In this document: positions 36,255 to 45,759 of the stretch, piece by piece
Layout: every line of letters starts with the position of its first letter
Numbering within the stretch: the stretch's first letter is position 1
From: Ohessyouella blattaphilus
GTDB lineage: Bacteria > Bacillota > Clostridia > Lachnospirales > Lachnospiraceae
Direction of reading: 5' to 3'
DNA length: 64,000 nucleotides
NCBI RefSeq assembly: GCF_024721265.1
Contig: NZ_JAMXOC010000002.1
Coordinates: forward strand, 124,001-188,000
Position numbers and translations under genes: made by a program
The notes under the pieces: generated by a model
The model's input: only the letters and a program-made list of their open reading frames with translations
Told to the model about the DNA's origin: nothing
Databases searched by the model: none

Positions 36255-37910
36255 ATGGCAGGCAATAAGCAAAATAAAAGTAATGATTTCCTGGTACAGG
36301 GATCGATTCTCGCGGTAGCGGGGATTATCACCAAAATCATTGGTCTCGTGTACCGGGTACCTCTTAATAATATCTTAGGAAAAGAAGGAAACGGCTATTA
36401 TTCCATGGCCTTTAGCATCTATATTGTTTTCTGGACGCTAACCTCTTATAGCTTACCACTGGCTGTTTCGAAGCTGGTATCGGCAAGAATTGCCAAAGGA
36501 CAGTATAAAAACGCATACAAAGTATTCAGGGGTGCTATGTCTTTAGCCGTAGGTGTTGGCGGGGCAGTTTCCATCCTTCTTTTTTTGTTTGCAAATACTT
36601 TGGCTTCGGTGGTTATGAAATCAGACCTTTCCGTATATGCGATTCGCGTCTTAGCGCCCTGTATTTTTGTGGTGTCTGTGCTGGGAACGCTTCGTGGTTT
36701 TTTTCAGGGGATTGGCTCGATGGTACCAACGGCCGTATCCCAGATTATTGAGCAAATTGTTAACGCTATCGCCAGTATCGCCGGAGCTTACGTGCTCTTT
36801 AACATTGGGAAGAAATTAGGAAAAACCGCTGAAGGTACTTCTTATGGCGCAGCTTACAGCGCTGCCGGCGGTACCATCGGTACGGTCCTAGGAGCCTTCG
36901 TCGCCTTACTTTTTATGCTCCTGGTATTTGTGGCGTATAAGAAGTATTTTAAGCGAAAAATGAAGCGGGATGGAACGAAAAAAAGCGAGGATACCCGCTA
37001 TATTCTAAAGATATTACTGCTAACGATTACCCCTATTTTGATTAGTGCCACCATCACCAATATGAATGACTTCCTAGATGGGACGATTTTTAATAACGTA
37101 ATGGCCGCCCAGGGAATGGCGAAGAAAGACTATATCGATATTTACGGTGTTTTTGGTGGGCGCTATTCCACCTTAATCGCTGTGCCTATTTCCATCGGTT
37201 CCGCTCTAGCGGCCTCTTTTATTCCCAGTTTGGTAGCATCTATGCAAACTCGAAATAAGAAAGAGGTCTTCGGTAAAATTGAAAGTACGTATCGCTTTAA
37301 TATGATCGTAATGATACCTTGCGCCGTGGCTCTTTTCGTGCTGGCGCGGCCGATTCTCGACTTGCTCTTTTCTGGGGATAATACCTTAGCGGCCAATATG
37401 CTCCGAGTAGGGGCACTGTCTATTCTGTTCTTCGGTTATATGATGGTCTCTAACGCCGTTCTCCAGGGAATCGATGAGATGGGGGCAACGGTTAAGAATG
37501 CCTTTATCGCCTTGATTGTCTATGTGGTAGCCCAACTCTTTATGTTGGTGGTGCTAAAGCTGGGCATCTATGGCGTGATTATTAGCCGTATTATCTACGG
37601 GATGACGGCAAGCTATCTAAATGCCAAGGACGTGCGCCGCTATATCGGTTACGTTCAGGAAAAGAAGCGAACGTATGTGATTCCCGGGATTTCAGCAGCG
37701 ATAATGGGTATTATCGCCTTCTTTTCTCAGCTTGTCCTGGAGCTTTTCCTACCAGGGAAAGTGGCAACGCTGATTACCTGCATGGTCGCCGTAATCGTTT
37801 ATTTCGTGGTCTTGATTCTCCTTGGGGGAATCAAGGAGTCTGAAATGAAGGGAATGCCAAAGGGACACCTGTTGATAAAAATATGTCGCAAATTACACTT
37901 GTATCGTTAG
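36255..37910 (+). CDS. Polysaccharide biosynthesis / MurJ-SpoVB-like flippase
   Basis: A 551-residue integral membrane protein with about 14 helices of the MOP flippase superfamily. The N-terminal 'LVQGSILAVAGIITKIIGLVYRVPLNNILGKEGNGYY'-type region is that of the SpoVB/YtgP branch, which moves lipid-linked wall precursors (lipid II-like) across the membrane. A loop of ~40 residues separates the fifth and sixth helix groups. It may be the cell's MurJ equivalent or a sporulation paralogue; sequence alone does not decide. 11 bases after ybeY. Confidence 0.87.
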   Translation: MAGNKQNKSNDFLVQGSILAVAGIITKIIGLVYRVPLNNILGKEGNGYYSMAFSIYIVFWTLTSYSLPLAVSKLVSARIAKGQYKNAYKVFRGAMSLAVGVGGAVSILLFLFANTLASVVMKSDLSVYAIRVLAPCIFVVSVLGTLRGFFQGIGSMVPTAVSQIIEQIVNAIASIAGAYVLFNIGKKLGKTAEGTSYGAAYSAAGGTIGTVLGAFVALLFMLLVFVAYKKYFKRKMKRDGTKKSEDTRYILKILLLTITPILISATITNMNDFLDGTIFNNVMAAQGMAKKDYIDIYGVFGGRYSTLIAVPISIGSALAASFIPSLVASMQTRNKKEVFGKIESTYRFNMIVMIPCAVALFVLARPILDLLFSGDNTLAANMLRVGALSILFFGYMMVSNAVLQGIDEMGATVKNAFIALIVYVVAQLFMLVVLKLGIYGVIISRIIYGMTASYLNAKDVRRYIGYVQEKKRTYVIPGISAAIMGIIAFFSQLVLELFLPGKVATLITCMVAVIVYFVVLILLGGIKESEMKGMPKGHLLIKICRKLHLYR

Positions 37911-37927
37911 GAAAGTAGGATAATACT

Positions 37928-38164
37928 ATGGATGACAAAAAAGTAGCTCGCATTAATGAGCTCTATCATAAAGCGAAAGATGTTGGTTTAACCGAGGAAG
38001 AGCGCAAGGAACAAAAGGTTTTGCGCAAGGAGTACGTCGAGAGCTTTAAAGCAAATCTGCGCTCTCAGCTTAATAATATTTCGATTGAGGAAGCGGATGG
38101 CTCCATTACGGACCTAGGTGAAAAATATGGAAGCAAAGAAACAGATAAGAACAATTGCTCTTAA
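37928..38164 (+). CDS. DUF896 (YnzC-like) small protein
   Basis: A 78-residue protein beginning 'MDDKKVARINELYHKAKDVGLTEEE', matching the DUF896 family (B. subtilis YnzC, a small helical-hairpin protein of unknown role). The C-terminal ~20 residues are lower-complexity. Its last 38 bases overlap the next gene in another frame, so expression is probably coupled. Confidence 0.88.
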   Translation: MDDKKVARINELYHKAKDVGLTEEERKEQKVLRKEYVESFKANLRSQLNNISIEEADGSITDLGEKYGSKETDKNNCS

Positions 38165-38687
38165 GAAGAGAGCCCAGGTCCCCGTTGCCGATCACCAGCA
38201 ATGGGACCTGGAGATTCATAAGCGCCTATACGAGCATCCGTTCTTTATAAAGAGTGAAACCATTCTGTGCTACTTAAGTTTACCGGATGAAGTGGGTACA
38301 GATTTGCTGATTAGCGAATGCTTACGAAGAGGGAAGAAGGTGTATATTCCCAAAGTCTGTCAGCAGGAGATGGTTTTTTATCGGTTACGGGCATTAGACC
38401 AGGTAGAACTTGGGCATTTCGGCGTCCGTGAGCCTCTTTCGCGGGAAGCGTATCAAGGAGAGGAAGGTCTAGTGATCACGCCCCTTTTAGCCTTTGATAA
38501 AGAACTAAGACGCTTAGGATATGGTGGCGGTTATTACGATCGCTTTTTTGCCAGCCATAACAATATGAACAAAATAGGCCTTGCCTATGAATTGCAAAGA
38601 ATAGAACGGGTACCAACGGATGCACGAGATGTACCCTTAGATTTAATTTTTACCCAGAAGGAGATGTATGAGTGTGTGTGTAACTAA
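38127..38687 (+). CDS. 5-formyltetrahydrofolate cyclo-ligase
   Basis: Converts 5-formyl-THF to 5,10-methenyl-THF with ATP, returning the storage folate to the one-carbon pool. The 186-residue protein has the N-terminal 'KKQIRTIALKKRAQV' and the signature 'LGYGGGYYDRFFA'. A GTG at 38118 is also in frame; the ATG at 38127 gives the usual N-terminus. It begins inside DUF896 and ends inside the DUF4250 gene. Links functionally to fhs upstream. Confidence 0.93.
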   Translation: MEAKKQIRTIALKKRAQVPVADHQQWDLEIHKRLYEHPFFIKSETILCYLSLPDEVGTDLLISECLRRGKKVYIPKVCQQEMVFYRLRALDQVELGHFGVREPLSREAYQGEEGLVITPLLAFDKELRRLGYGGGYYDRFFASHNNMNKIGLAYELQRIERVPTDARDVPLDLIFTQKEMYECVCN

Positions 38688-38862
38688 AGTTTTGCCCAGC
38701 GATCCGGTGATGCTCTTAAGCGTAATTAATACCGATCTTCGTGATTTTTATCCAAGCTTAGATGCCCTCTGTGAGGACCGTAACCTAGATAAGCAGGGGC
38801 TAGTCGATAGGTTAGCTCTCATCAATTACACTTATGATGAAAAGAGGAATCAATTTATATGA
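38668..38862 (+). CDS. DUF4250 small protein
   Basis: A 64-residue protein with 'LPSDPVMLLSVINTDLRDFYPSLDALCEDRNLD', the pattern of DUF4250, a small family I associate with Lachnospiraceae and relatives; function unknown. GAAGGAG lies upstream of its ATG inside the cyclo-ligase gene. Starts 20 bases before that gene ends and overlaps miaB by four bases. Confidence 0.85.
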   Translation: MSVCVTKVLPSDPVMLLSVINTDLRDFYPSLDALCEDRNLDKQGLVDRLALINYTYDEKRNQFI

Positions 38863-40289
38863 GTACATTACAGATGGTGCCGGTTAACGAACCGGATCGA
38901 CAATATTATTTTATAGATAAGGCCAGAACCTACGTCCGTCAGTTAGGGGAGGCGCTCGGGAGAACGCCCAGGGCTTGTATAACAACTTTCGGTTGTCAAA
39001 TGAATTCTAAAGACTCGGAGAAGCTTCTCGGTGTCTTAGAAGAAATCGGTTATGAAGAAAGTAGCGAAGAGATGGCTGATTTGGTCATCTTTAATACGTG
39101 TACGGTCAGAGAAAACGCCAATACCAGGGTGTATGGTCGGTTGGGACGACTAAAGCCAGTTAAAAAGAAAAATCCCCACATGATGATTGGTCTGTGCGGC
39201 TGTATGATGCAAGAGGAGTTAGTGGTAAACAAGCTAAAGGATAGCTACCGGTTTGTGGATTTGATTTTTGGTACCCACAATGTCTATAAGCTAGCGGAAC
39301 TTTTGGTTATGCGTTTTGAATCAAAAGATATGATTATCGATATCTGGGAAGACACGGATAAAATAGTGGAAGACTTGCCAACAGAGCGCAAGTACCCCTT
39401 TAAGTCAGGGGTTAATATTATGTTTGGCTGTAATAATTTCTGCACGTATTGCATCGTTCCTTACGTTCGCGGCCGGGAGCGCTCAAGGCGTCCGGAGGCT
39501 ATTCTTAGCGAAATCAAAAGATTAGCTAGTGAAGGCGTAGTCGAAATCATGCTACTAGGCCAAAACGTCAATTCCTACGGGAGAGGTCTCCCCGAAGAGA
39601 TTACCTTTGCCAAACTACTAGAGCAGATTGCTGCCATCCCTGGAATTCAGCGGATTCGCTTTATGACTTCCCACCCCAAGGATTTATCGGATGAACTGAT
39701 TGAGGTAATGGCCAGAGAAGAAAAGATTTGCAATCATTTGCACTTACCGGTCCAAGCGGGTAGTAGTCGGGTTTTGAAGAAGATGAATCGAATCTATACG
39801 AAAGAGGGTTATCTTACCTTAGTGAAGAAGCTTCGGGAGAAAATACCGGATATATCCCTAACCACGGATATTATCGTTGGCTTCCCTGGGGAAACGGAAG
39901 AAGACTTTTTAGAAACGTTAGCGGTGGTAAAAGAGGTGCGCTACGATAGCGCGTTCACTTTCTTGTATTCGAAAAGAAGCAATACACCAGCGGCGACGAT
40001 GACGGATCAAGTTCCCGAAGATATCGCCAAAGAGCGGTTTGACCGTCTCTTAAAAGAGGTACAGGAGATCGCTCACGAGCGGACACAGCGTTTTACAGGG
40101 CAGGTACTGGATGTTCTCGTAGAAGAAGTGAATCAGCACGATCCTCAGTACCTAACAGGACGCTTAAGCAACAATCTACTGGTGCATTTTCCTGGCAGTG
40201 AGGATTTGATCGGTCAGATTGTTCCCGTCAAACTCAGCGAATGTAAGGGGTTCTATTACCTCGGTGAAAAACTTGAACAAGGAGAATAA
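38859..40289 (+). CDS. miaB: tRNA-2-methylthio-N6-dimethylallyladenosine synthase MiaB
   Basis: A radical SAM methylthiotransferase that adds the 2-methylthio group to i6A37 in tRNAs reading UNN codons; the i6A is made by MiaA encoded downstream. The 476-residue protein has the N-terminal UPF0004 cluster cysteines ('TFGCQMN', 'NTCTVREN', 'GLCGCM'), the radical SAM cluster C191-x3-C195-x2-C198 ('CNNFCTYC'), and a C-terminal TRAM domain. The N-terminal ~40 residues are longer than in E. coli MiaB, as usual in Bacillota. ATGA overlap with the DUF4250 gene. Confidence 0.96.
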   Translation: MSTLQMVPVNEPDRQYYFIDKARTYVRQLGEALGRTPRACITTFGCQMNSKDSEKLLGVLEEIGYEESSEEMADLVIFNTCTVRENANTRVYGRLGRLKPVKKKNPHMMIGLCGCMMQEELVVNKLKDSYRFVDLIFGTHNVYKLAELLVMRFESKDMIIDIWEDTDKIVEDLPTERKYPFKSGVNIMFGCNNFCTYCIVPYVRGRERSRRPEAILSEIKRLASEGVVEIMLLGQNVNSYGRGLPEEITFAKLLEQIAAIPGIQRIRFMTSHPKDLSDELIEVMAREEKICNHLHLPVQAGSSRVLKKMNRIYTKEGYLTLVKKLREKIPDISLTTDIIVGFPGETEEDFLETLAVVKEVRYDSAFTFLYSKRSNTPAATMTDQVPEDIAKERFDRLLKEVQEIAHERTQRFTGQVLDVLVEEVNQHDPQYLTGRLSNNLLVHFPGSEDLIGQIVPVKLSECKGFYYLGEKLEQGE

Positions 40290-40290
40290 A

Positions 40291-42939
40291 GTGGCAGAAT
40301 TAACTCCCATGATGAAACAATATATGGAAACAAAAAAAGAATACCCTGATTGTATTCTTTTTTACCGTTTAGGTGATTTTTATGAAATGTTCTTTGAAGA
40401 TGCGATTACCGCTTCGAAAGAGCTGGAAATCACCCTAACAGGAAAGAGCTGCGGACTAGAAGAGCGGGCCCCTATGTGCGGTGTTCCTTATCACGCGGTG
40501 GATAGCTATTTAAGTCGTCTGGTAGCCAAAGGCTACAAGGTGGCAATCGGTGAGCAAGTAGAAGACCCCAAGGAAGCCAAAGGTCTAGTTAGGCGGGAAG
40601 TGGTCAGAATCGTTACTCCCGGTACCAACTTAGATACGGCGGCTCTTGATGAGACGAAGAACAATTATCTGTGTGCTATCGTTTACTTGACGGATCGTTT
40701 TGGTCTGGCTTTAGCAGACGTAACGACAGGTGAGTTTTTTGCAACGGAATTTGATAGTAGCGACAAGGCCTTGGATGAAATCTGTAAATACGCGCCTTCA
40801 GAAGTGATTTGCAACGAATCTTTACATATGAGTAGTATTTCCCAGGAAGAGCTGGAAAATCGCTGTGATGCTAGCGTTTCTACCTTAGATTCCTGGTATT
40901 TTAGCGAAAGCATCTGTACAAAGGTGTTGCTTGAAAAGTTCAAAGTAAGTACTGTGGATAGCTTGGGATTAGGAGAGTTTGCCTGTGCTAAAATCGCCTC
41001 TGGCGCCTTGCTTTCTTATCTCCAGGAGACCCAGAAAACGGATTTATCCCATATTACCGGAATTTCGGTCTATACGACAGGCAACTATATGATTCTTGAT
41101 AATGCCACGAGGCGAAATCTTGAGTTGGTGGAAACACTAAGAGAAAAACAAAAAAGAGGAAGTCTTCTATGGGTGTTAGATAAGACGAAAACGGCTATGG
41201 GTGCCCGGCTTTTACGGAAATACATCGAAGAGCCACTCCTTTCTAAAGAACTGATTACGAAGCGCTTAGAAAGCGTCAAAGAACTAAAAAACCAAATGAT
41301 TAACCGAGAAGAATTGCGAGAGTACCTAGGACCTATTTATGACCTTGAGCGGCTAATCGGTAAGGTAGTCTTTGGTAGTGCCAATCCCCGGGATTTACTG
41401 GCTTTTAAGAATTCTCTTTACATGCTACCTTTTATCAAAGGGTTATTGGGAGAGTTTTCGGCGCCGTTATTAGTAGAACTAGAAGACGAGCTAGATGATC
41501 TTAGAGACCTTCACGATTTACTGGCAAACGGTATTCAGGAAGAAGCGCCTCTTGCCATGAAAGAGGGCGGGATTATCAGGACAGGTTATAACGAGGAAGT
41601 CGACCGCTTAAGAGCAGCCAAAAGTGAAGGCAAGGAATGGTTAGCTAAACTAGAAGAAGAGGAACGAGAAAAGAGCGGAATTAAGAACCTCAAGATAAAA
41701 TACAATAAGGTGTTTGGCTATTACCTAGAAGTAACCAATTCCTATAAGGGACAGGTCCCGGATTACTACACGAGAAAACAGACACTTGCTAATGCTGAGC
41801 GCTATATCACTCCTGAACTAAAAGAGCTAGAAGACACGATTTTAGGGGCCGAAGATAAGCTCTACGCTTTGGAATATGAGTTATTTCAGGAAATTCGCCG
41901 GACCATTGCCGATAATATTGTGCGGATTCAAAAAAGCGCGAAGGCGGTAGCTACGCTGGATGTTCTCTGTTCCCTAGCTTACGTGGCCGAAAAGAATAAT
42001 TACGTGTGTCCGACGATTAATGAAAACGGAGAACTAGATATCAAGGACGGTCGTCATCCGGTAGTGGAAAAAATGATCCCGGGAGGCAGCTTTATTCCCA
42101 ACGACACGTATCTCAACGATAAGAAGCAGCGGATTTCGGTAATTACCGGTCCAAATATGGCGGGTAAATCCACCTATATGCGACAAACGGCTCTGATTGT
42201 GCTGATGACCCAAATCGGTTCCTTCGTTCCCGCAAAAAGTGCCAAGATCGGTTTGGTAGACCGTATCTTTACTCGAGTCGGCGCTTCTGATGACTTGGCC
42301 TCAGGGCAGAGTACGTTTATGATTGAGATGACCGAGGTGGCTGGCATTTTACGCAATGCCACCAGTAAGAGCCTTCTCATTTTAGATGAAATCGGTCGTG
42401 GTACCAGTACCTTTGATGGTCTTAGTATCGCTTGGGCGGTGGTGGAGCATATTAGCGACAGCAAACTCCTTGGAGCAAAGACCCTCTTCGCCACCCATTA
42501 CCACGAGTTAACGGAACTGGAGGGCAAAATCGAGAATGTGAATAATTACTGTATCGCCGTTAAGGAAAAAGGCGACGATATCGTCTTTCTGAGAAAAATA
42601 GTGAAGGGCGGTGCCGATAAAAGCTACGGTATTCAGGTGGCGAAGCTGGCTGGGGTACCCAGTAGTGTAATTGAACGGGCCAAGGTCATCGTTAACGAGC
42701 TAGACCAGGCGGACATAACCAATAAAATTAAGGATATTGAGGTAAATGCCGGTAGAAAGAGTCGGACGAAGAAACCCCTCTACGACGAGGTGGATCTAAG
42801 TCAGATGTCCCTTTTTGATACCGTAACCGATGATGATGTCCTAAAGGAGATTGAAGAGCTAGATACGGAGTCCTTAACGCCTCTAGAAGCTCTTAATATG
42901 CTCCATCGTTTCCAAAACAAGCTAAAAAACAGGTGGTAA
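40291..42939 (+). CDS. mutS: DNA mismatch repair protein MutS
   Basis: Recognises mismatches and recruits MutL. The 882-residue protein shows the mismatch-binding 'FYRLGDFYEMFFEDA' (Phe-x-Glu motif), clamp and lever regions, and the ATPase with Walker A 'GPNMAGKST' near residue 620 and 'LLILDEIGRGTSTFDG'. The frame is open from 40219 inside miaB, but the GTG at 40291, six bases after AAGGAG, gives the expected 'ELTPMMKQYMETK' N-terminus. One base separates it from mutL. Confidence 0.97.
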   Translation: MAELTPMMKQYMETKKEYPDCILFYRLGDFYEMFFEDAITASKELEITLTGKSCGLEERAPMCGVPYHAVDSYLSRLVAKGYKVAIGEQVEDPKEAKGLVRREVVRIVTPGTNLDTAALDETKNNYLCAIVYLTDRFGLALADVTTGEFFATEFDSSDKALDEICKYAPSEVICNESLHMSSISQEELENRCDASVSTLDSWYFSESICTKVLLEKFKVSTVDSLGLGEFACAKIASGALLSYLQETQKTDLSHITGISVYTTGNYMILDNATRRNLELVETLREKQKRGSLLWVLDKTKTAMGARLLRKYIEEPLLSKELITKRLESVKELKNQMINREELREYLGPIYDLERLIGKVVFGSANPRDLLAFKNSLYMLPFIKGLLGEFSAPLLVELEDELDDLRDLHDLLANGIQEEAPLAMKEGGIIRTGYNEEVDRLRAAKSEGKEWLAKLEEEEREKSGIKNLKIKYNKVFGYYLEVTNSYKGQVPDYYTRKQTLANAERYITPELKELEDTILGAEDKLYALEYELFQEIRRTIADNIVRIQKSAKAVATLDVLCSLAYVAEKNNYVCPTINENGELDIKDGRHPVVEKMIPGGSFIPNDTYLNDKKQRISVITGPNMAGKSTYMRQTALIVLMTQIGSFVPAKSAKIGLVDRIFTRVGASDDLASGQSTFMIEMTEVAGILRNATSKSLLILDEIGRGTSTFDGLSIAWAVVEHISDSKLLGAKTLFATHYHELTELEGKIENVNNYCIAVKEKGDDIVFLRKIVKGGADKSYGIQVAKLAGVPSSVIERAKVIVNELDQADITNKIKDIEVNAGRKSRTKKPLYDEVDLSQMSLFDTVTDDDVLKEIEELDTESLTPLEALNMLHRFQNKLKNRW

Positions 42940-42940
42940 G

Positions 42941-44827
42941 ATGGCAAAGATAAATGTATTAGATCAAATAACAATCGATAAAATTGCCGCCGGTGAGGTG
43001 GTAGAGCGTCCTGCATCCATCGTTAAAGAGTTGGTAGAAAATGCCATTGATGCTGGGGCGACGACGATTACCGTAGAGATAACCGATGGCGGCATCAGTT
43101 CGATACGGGTCATCGATGATGGCGAGGGAATTGCCGAAGAGGATATCCGCAAAGCTTTTTTGCGCCATTCTACTAGTAAAATCAGCGATGCCGGAGATCT
43201 GACGACGATTGCGACCCTCGGCTTTCGCGGGGAAGCCTTATCGAGTATTGCTGCGATTTCCATGGTTCGCTTAACCACAAAGACCCATGATAGGGATTAT
43301 GGCTCTTTATATGAAATAAACGGTGGCAGTGAAGCATCACTTAGTCAAGTAGGGGCACCGAATGGAACAACCTTTGAGATTCAGCAAATCTTTTACAATA
43401 CGCCTGCTAGACGTAAGTTTTTAAAGACGCCGATTACCGAAGCCTCCCATATTAGCGACTTGTTGACAAGGCTGTCCCTTTCTCATCCGGAGATATCCTT
43501 TCAATTTATCAATAATAATCAAGTAAAGCTCCACACCACCGGAAGTGGTGATTTAAAGGACGTGATTTATCACCTCTATGGTAGGGAGGTGGCTAGTAAT
43601 ATTCGGGCGGTCACTTTTACCGGTAAGAACTTGCAGGTAACTGGTTACGTAGGGAATCCAAGTATTAATAGGGGAAACCGGAATTTTGAAAACTTCTTTG
43701 TAGGTGGTCGTTATATTAAGAGCAACTTGATTAGCAAGGCTATTGAAGACGCTTATAAAGAGTACACGATGCAGCACCGTTATCCCTTTGCCTGTCTTCT
43801 GTTAAGTTGCGATCCGGAGTTAGTGGATGTAAACGTGCATCCGACGAAAATGGAAGTCCGCTTTGCCAATACTCAGCAGGTGTATGAAGACGTCTATGAG
43901 GCTGTTCATCAAACTCTCAAAATAGAAGAGCATATTCCCCAAGTGGAAGCGCCTTTGCCAGTTAAAACCACCGCCGAGAATAGCGGTGAGTCAGTGCTGA
44001 ATGCGGCACCGACGATTACTAGAGAAGCGCCACCAGCAAAAGAAGAGCGTGACCTTGAATATTACTTGGAGGAGATGAAGCGCCGGGTCAGTGCCTACCA
44101 TGAGAAGACACAGGTAGCACCACCAATTCCTGAACGGGAGGAAGGGGTAGCACCTTCTTGGTCGATGCCTGAAGTCATCCGGGAAAAGCCGGAAGTAAAC
44201 GAACAGCTTAATCTTTTTCAAGAGAAGTTTATTCAGCCAAAAGCAGCTAGCACCTATCAGTTTATCGGCCAGCTCTTTGAGACGTATTGGTTAATTCAGT
44301 ATCAGGAAAGCCTTTATATTATCGATCAGCACGCGGCTCATGAGAAAGTTTTATATGAGAAAACGTTAAAAGAAATGAGAAATCGGGACTATACCACCCA
44401 GATGATCTCGCCGCCAATTGTACTGAACTTAAGTATGAAGGAGGCTCAGTTACTTCAGGAAAACCTAGATAGTTTTCTTAAAATCGGTTTTGAAATAGAA
44501 GCCTTTGGACCGGATAGCTATAAAGTGAGCGGCGTTCCCGGCAATTTGTTTTCCGTTGGGAAAAAGGACCTTTTACTCGAAATGCTAGATGAGCTTTCTG
44601 AGGAATTTAACAGACGCACAACCACTTCTCTGATTGATGAAAAGATTGCCAGTATATCTTGTAAAGCAGCAGTTAAAGGCAATATGCAGCTTAACGAGAA
44701 AGAGATGCGGGAACTGATTGATGAATTGTTGAAATTAGATAATCCTTATCATTGTCCTCACGGACGTCCGACGATTATCGCCATGACGAAGCGGGAAATA
44801 GAAAAGAAGTTTAAAAGGATAGTATGA
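42941..44827 (+). CDS. mutL: DNA mismatch repair protein MutL (endonuclease type)
   Basis: A GHKL ATPase and, in this lineage, a nicking endonuclease that marks the strand for repair. N-terminal motifs 'IAAGEVVERPASIVKELVENAIDAG' region, 'DDGEGI' and 'TLGFRGEALSSI' are intact. The C-terminal endonuclease motif DQHAAHEKVLYE (from D462) and the zinc-binding 'SCKAAVK' and 'CPHGRP' are present, as expected for bacteria without MutH/Dam. A proline/glutamate-rich linker lies at ~330-425. Length 628. Confidence 0.96.
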   Translation: MAKINVLDQITIDKIAAGEVVERPASIVKELVENAIDAGATTITVEITDGGISSIRVIDDGEGIAEEDIRKAFLRHSTSKISDAGDLTTIATLGFRGEALSSIAAISMVRLTTKTHDRDYGSLYEINGGSEASLSQVGAPNGTTFEIQQIFYNTPARRKFLKTPITEASHISDLLTRLSLSHPEISFQFINNNQVKLHTTGSGDLKDVIYHLYGREVASNIRAVTFTGKNLQVTGYVGNPSINRGNRNFENFFVGGRYIKSNLISKAIEDAYKEYTMQHRYPFACLLLSCDPELVDVNVHPTKMEVRFANTQQVYEDVYEAVHQTLKIEEHIPQVEAPLPVKTTAENSGESVLNAAPTITREAPPAKEERDLEYYLEEMKRRVSAYHEKTQVAPPIPEREEGVAPSWSMPEVIREKPEVNEQLNLFQEKFIQPKAASTYQFIGQLFETYWLIQYQESLYIIDQHAAHEKVLYEKTLKEMRNRDYTTQMISPPIVLNLSMKEAQLLQENLDSFLKIGFEIEAFGPDSYKVSGVPGNLFSVGKKDLLLEMLDELSEEFNRRTTTSLIDEKIASISCKAAVKGNMQLNEKEMRELIDELLKLDNPYHCPHGRPTIIAMTKREIEKKFKRIV

Positions 44828-45759
44828 GAAAAAAACCATTAGTAGTGCTTTCAGGGCCTACGGCTGTTGGAAAAACTGAATTATCGATTGCGTTAGCAAA
44901 GGCCATCGGTGGCAGTATAATAAGCGCCGATTCCATGCAGGTCTACCGCCAGATGGACATTGGCTCTGCCAAAATATCTGCGGCACAGATGGGGGGCGTT
45001 CCTCATTACCTAGTGGACGTTCTCGATCCCAGTGAAGACTTTAACGTGGCTCGCTTTAAAGAAATGGCAACGGAAGCCTTAGCGGAGATTTACGCCCAGG
45101 GCAAGGTACCAATTATTGTTGGCGGTACAGGCTTTTATATCCAAGCCCTTTTATACGATATCGACTTTACCCCAGAAGGTGAAGAGGCTTCTAAGGGAGA
45201 GGTTCGTAAAGAGTTAGAAAACCTTGCTATCAAAGAAGGGAATGACTCCCTACATAGGCGTCTCCAGGAGGTAGACCCTGAGTCGGCCGCGACCATTCAT
45301 CCGAACAACGTGAAAAAGGTGATTCGGGCACTAGAGTACTGGGAGTTAAATCACGAAAAAATATCGGTGCACAATGACCGGGAACGCCAAAAAGAATCCC
45401 CTTATAATTATCGCTACTTTGTCCTAAATCTGCCCCGAGAGGTGCTGTATGAACGGATTGACCAGCGGGTAGAGCAGATGCTAAGCTCTGGTCTAGTCGA
45501 AGAAGTAAAAGGTTTAAGGGACAAAGGTTATCACAAAGGACAAGTATCTATGCAAGGATTAGGGTACAAAGAAATTCTTGCCTACTTAGATGGTGAAATT
45601 CCTCTTTCTCAGGCAGTGTACCTAATTAAGCGAGATACGCGGCACTTTGCTAAGCGTCAGCTTACTTGGTTCCGCCGGGAAAAAGAGGTGATTATGGTAG
45701 AAAAGGATGGGCAGGAGTTTGCCACCATACTAGAAAAGACAAAGGAAATTTTAGCATGA
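44824..45759 (+). CDS. miaA: tRNA dimethylallyltransferase MiaA
   Basis: Adds the dimethylallyl group to A37 of tRNAs, the substrate for MiaB. P-loop 'LSGPTAVGKTELSIALA' at the N-terminus, 'SADSMQVYRQMDIGSAK' and 'GGTGFYIQALLY' are typical; 311 residues is normal. ATGA overlap with mutL. In Bacillus the next gene would be hfq; here the next gene is the YnbB-like PLP enzyme, overlapping the miaA stop. Confidence 0.96.
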   Translation: MRKKPLVVLSGPTAVGKTELSIALAKAIGGSIISADSMQVYRQMDIGSAKISAAQMGGVPHYLVDVLDPSEDFNVARFKEMATEALAEIYAQGKVPIIVGGTGFYIQALLYDIDFTPEGEEASKGEVRKELENLAIKEGNDSLHRRLQEVDPESAATIHPNNVKKVIRALEYWELNHEKISVHNDRERQKESPYNYRYFVLNLPREVLYERIDQRVEQMLSSGLVEEVKGLRDKGYHKGQVSMQGLGYKEILAYLDGEIPLSQAVYLIKRDTRHFAKRQLTWFRREKEVIMVEKDGQEFATILEKTKEILA

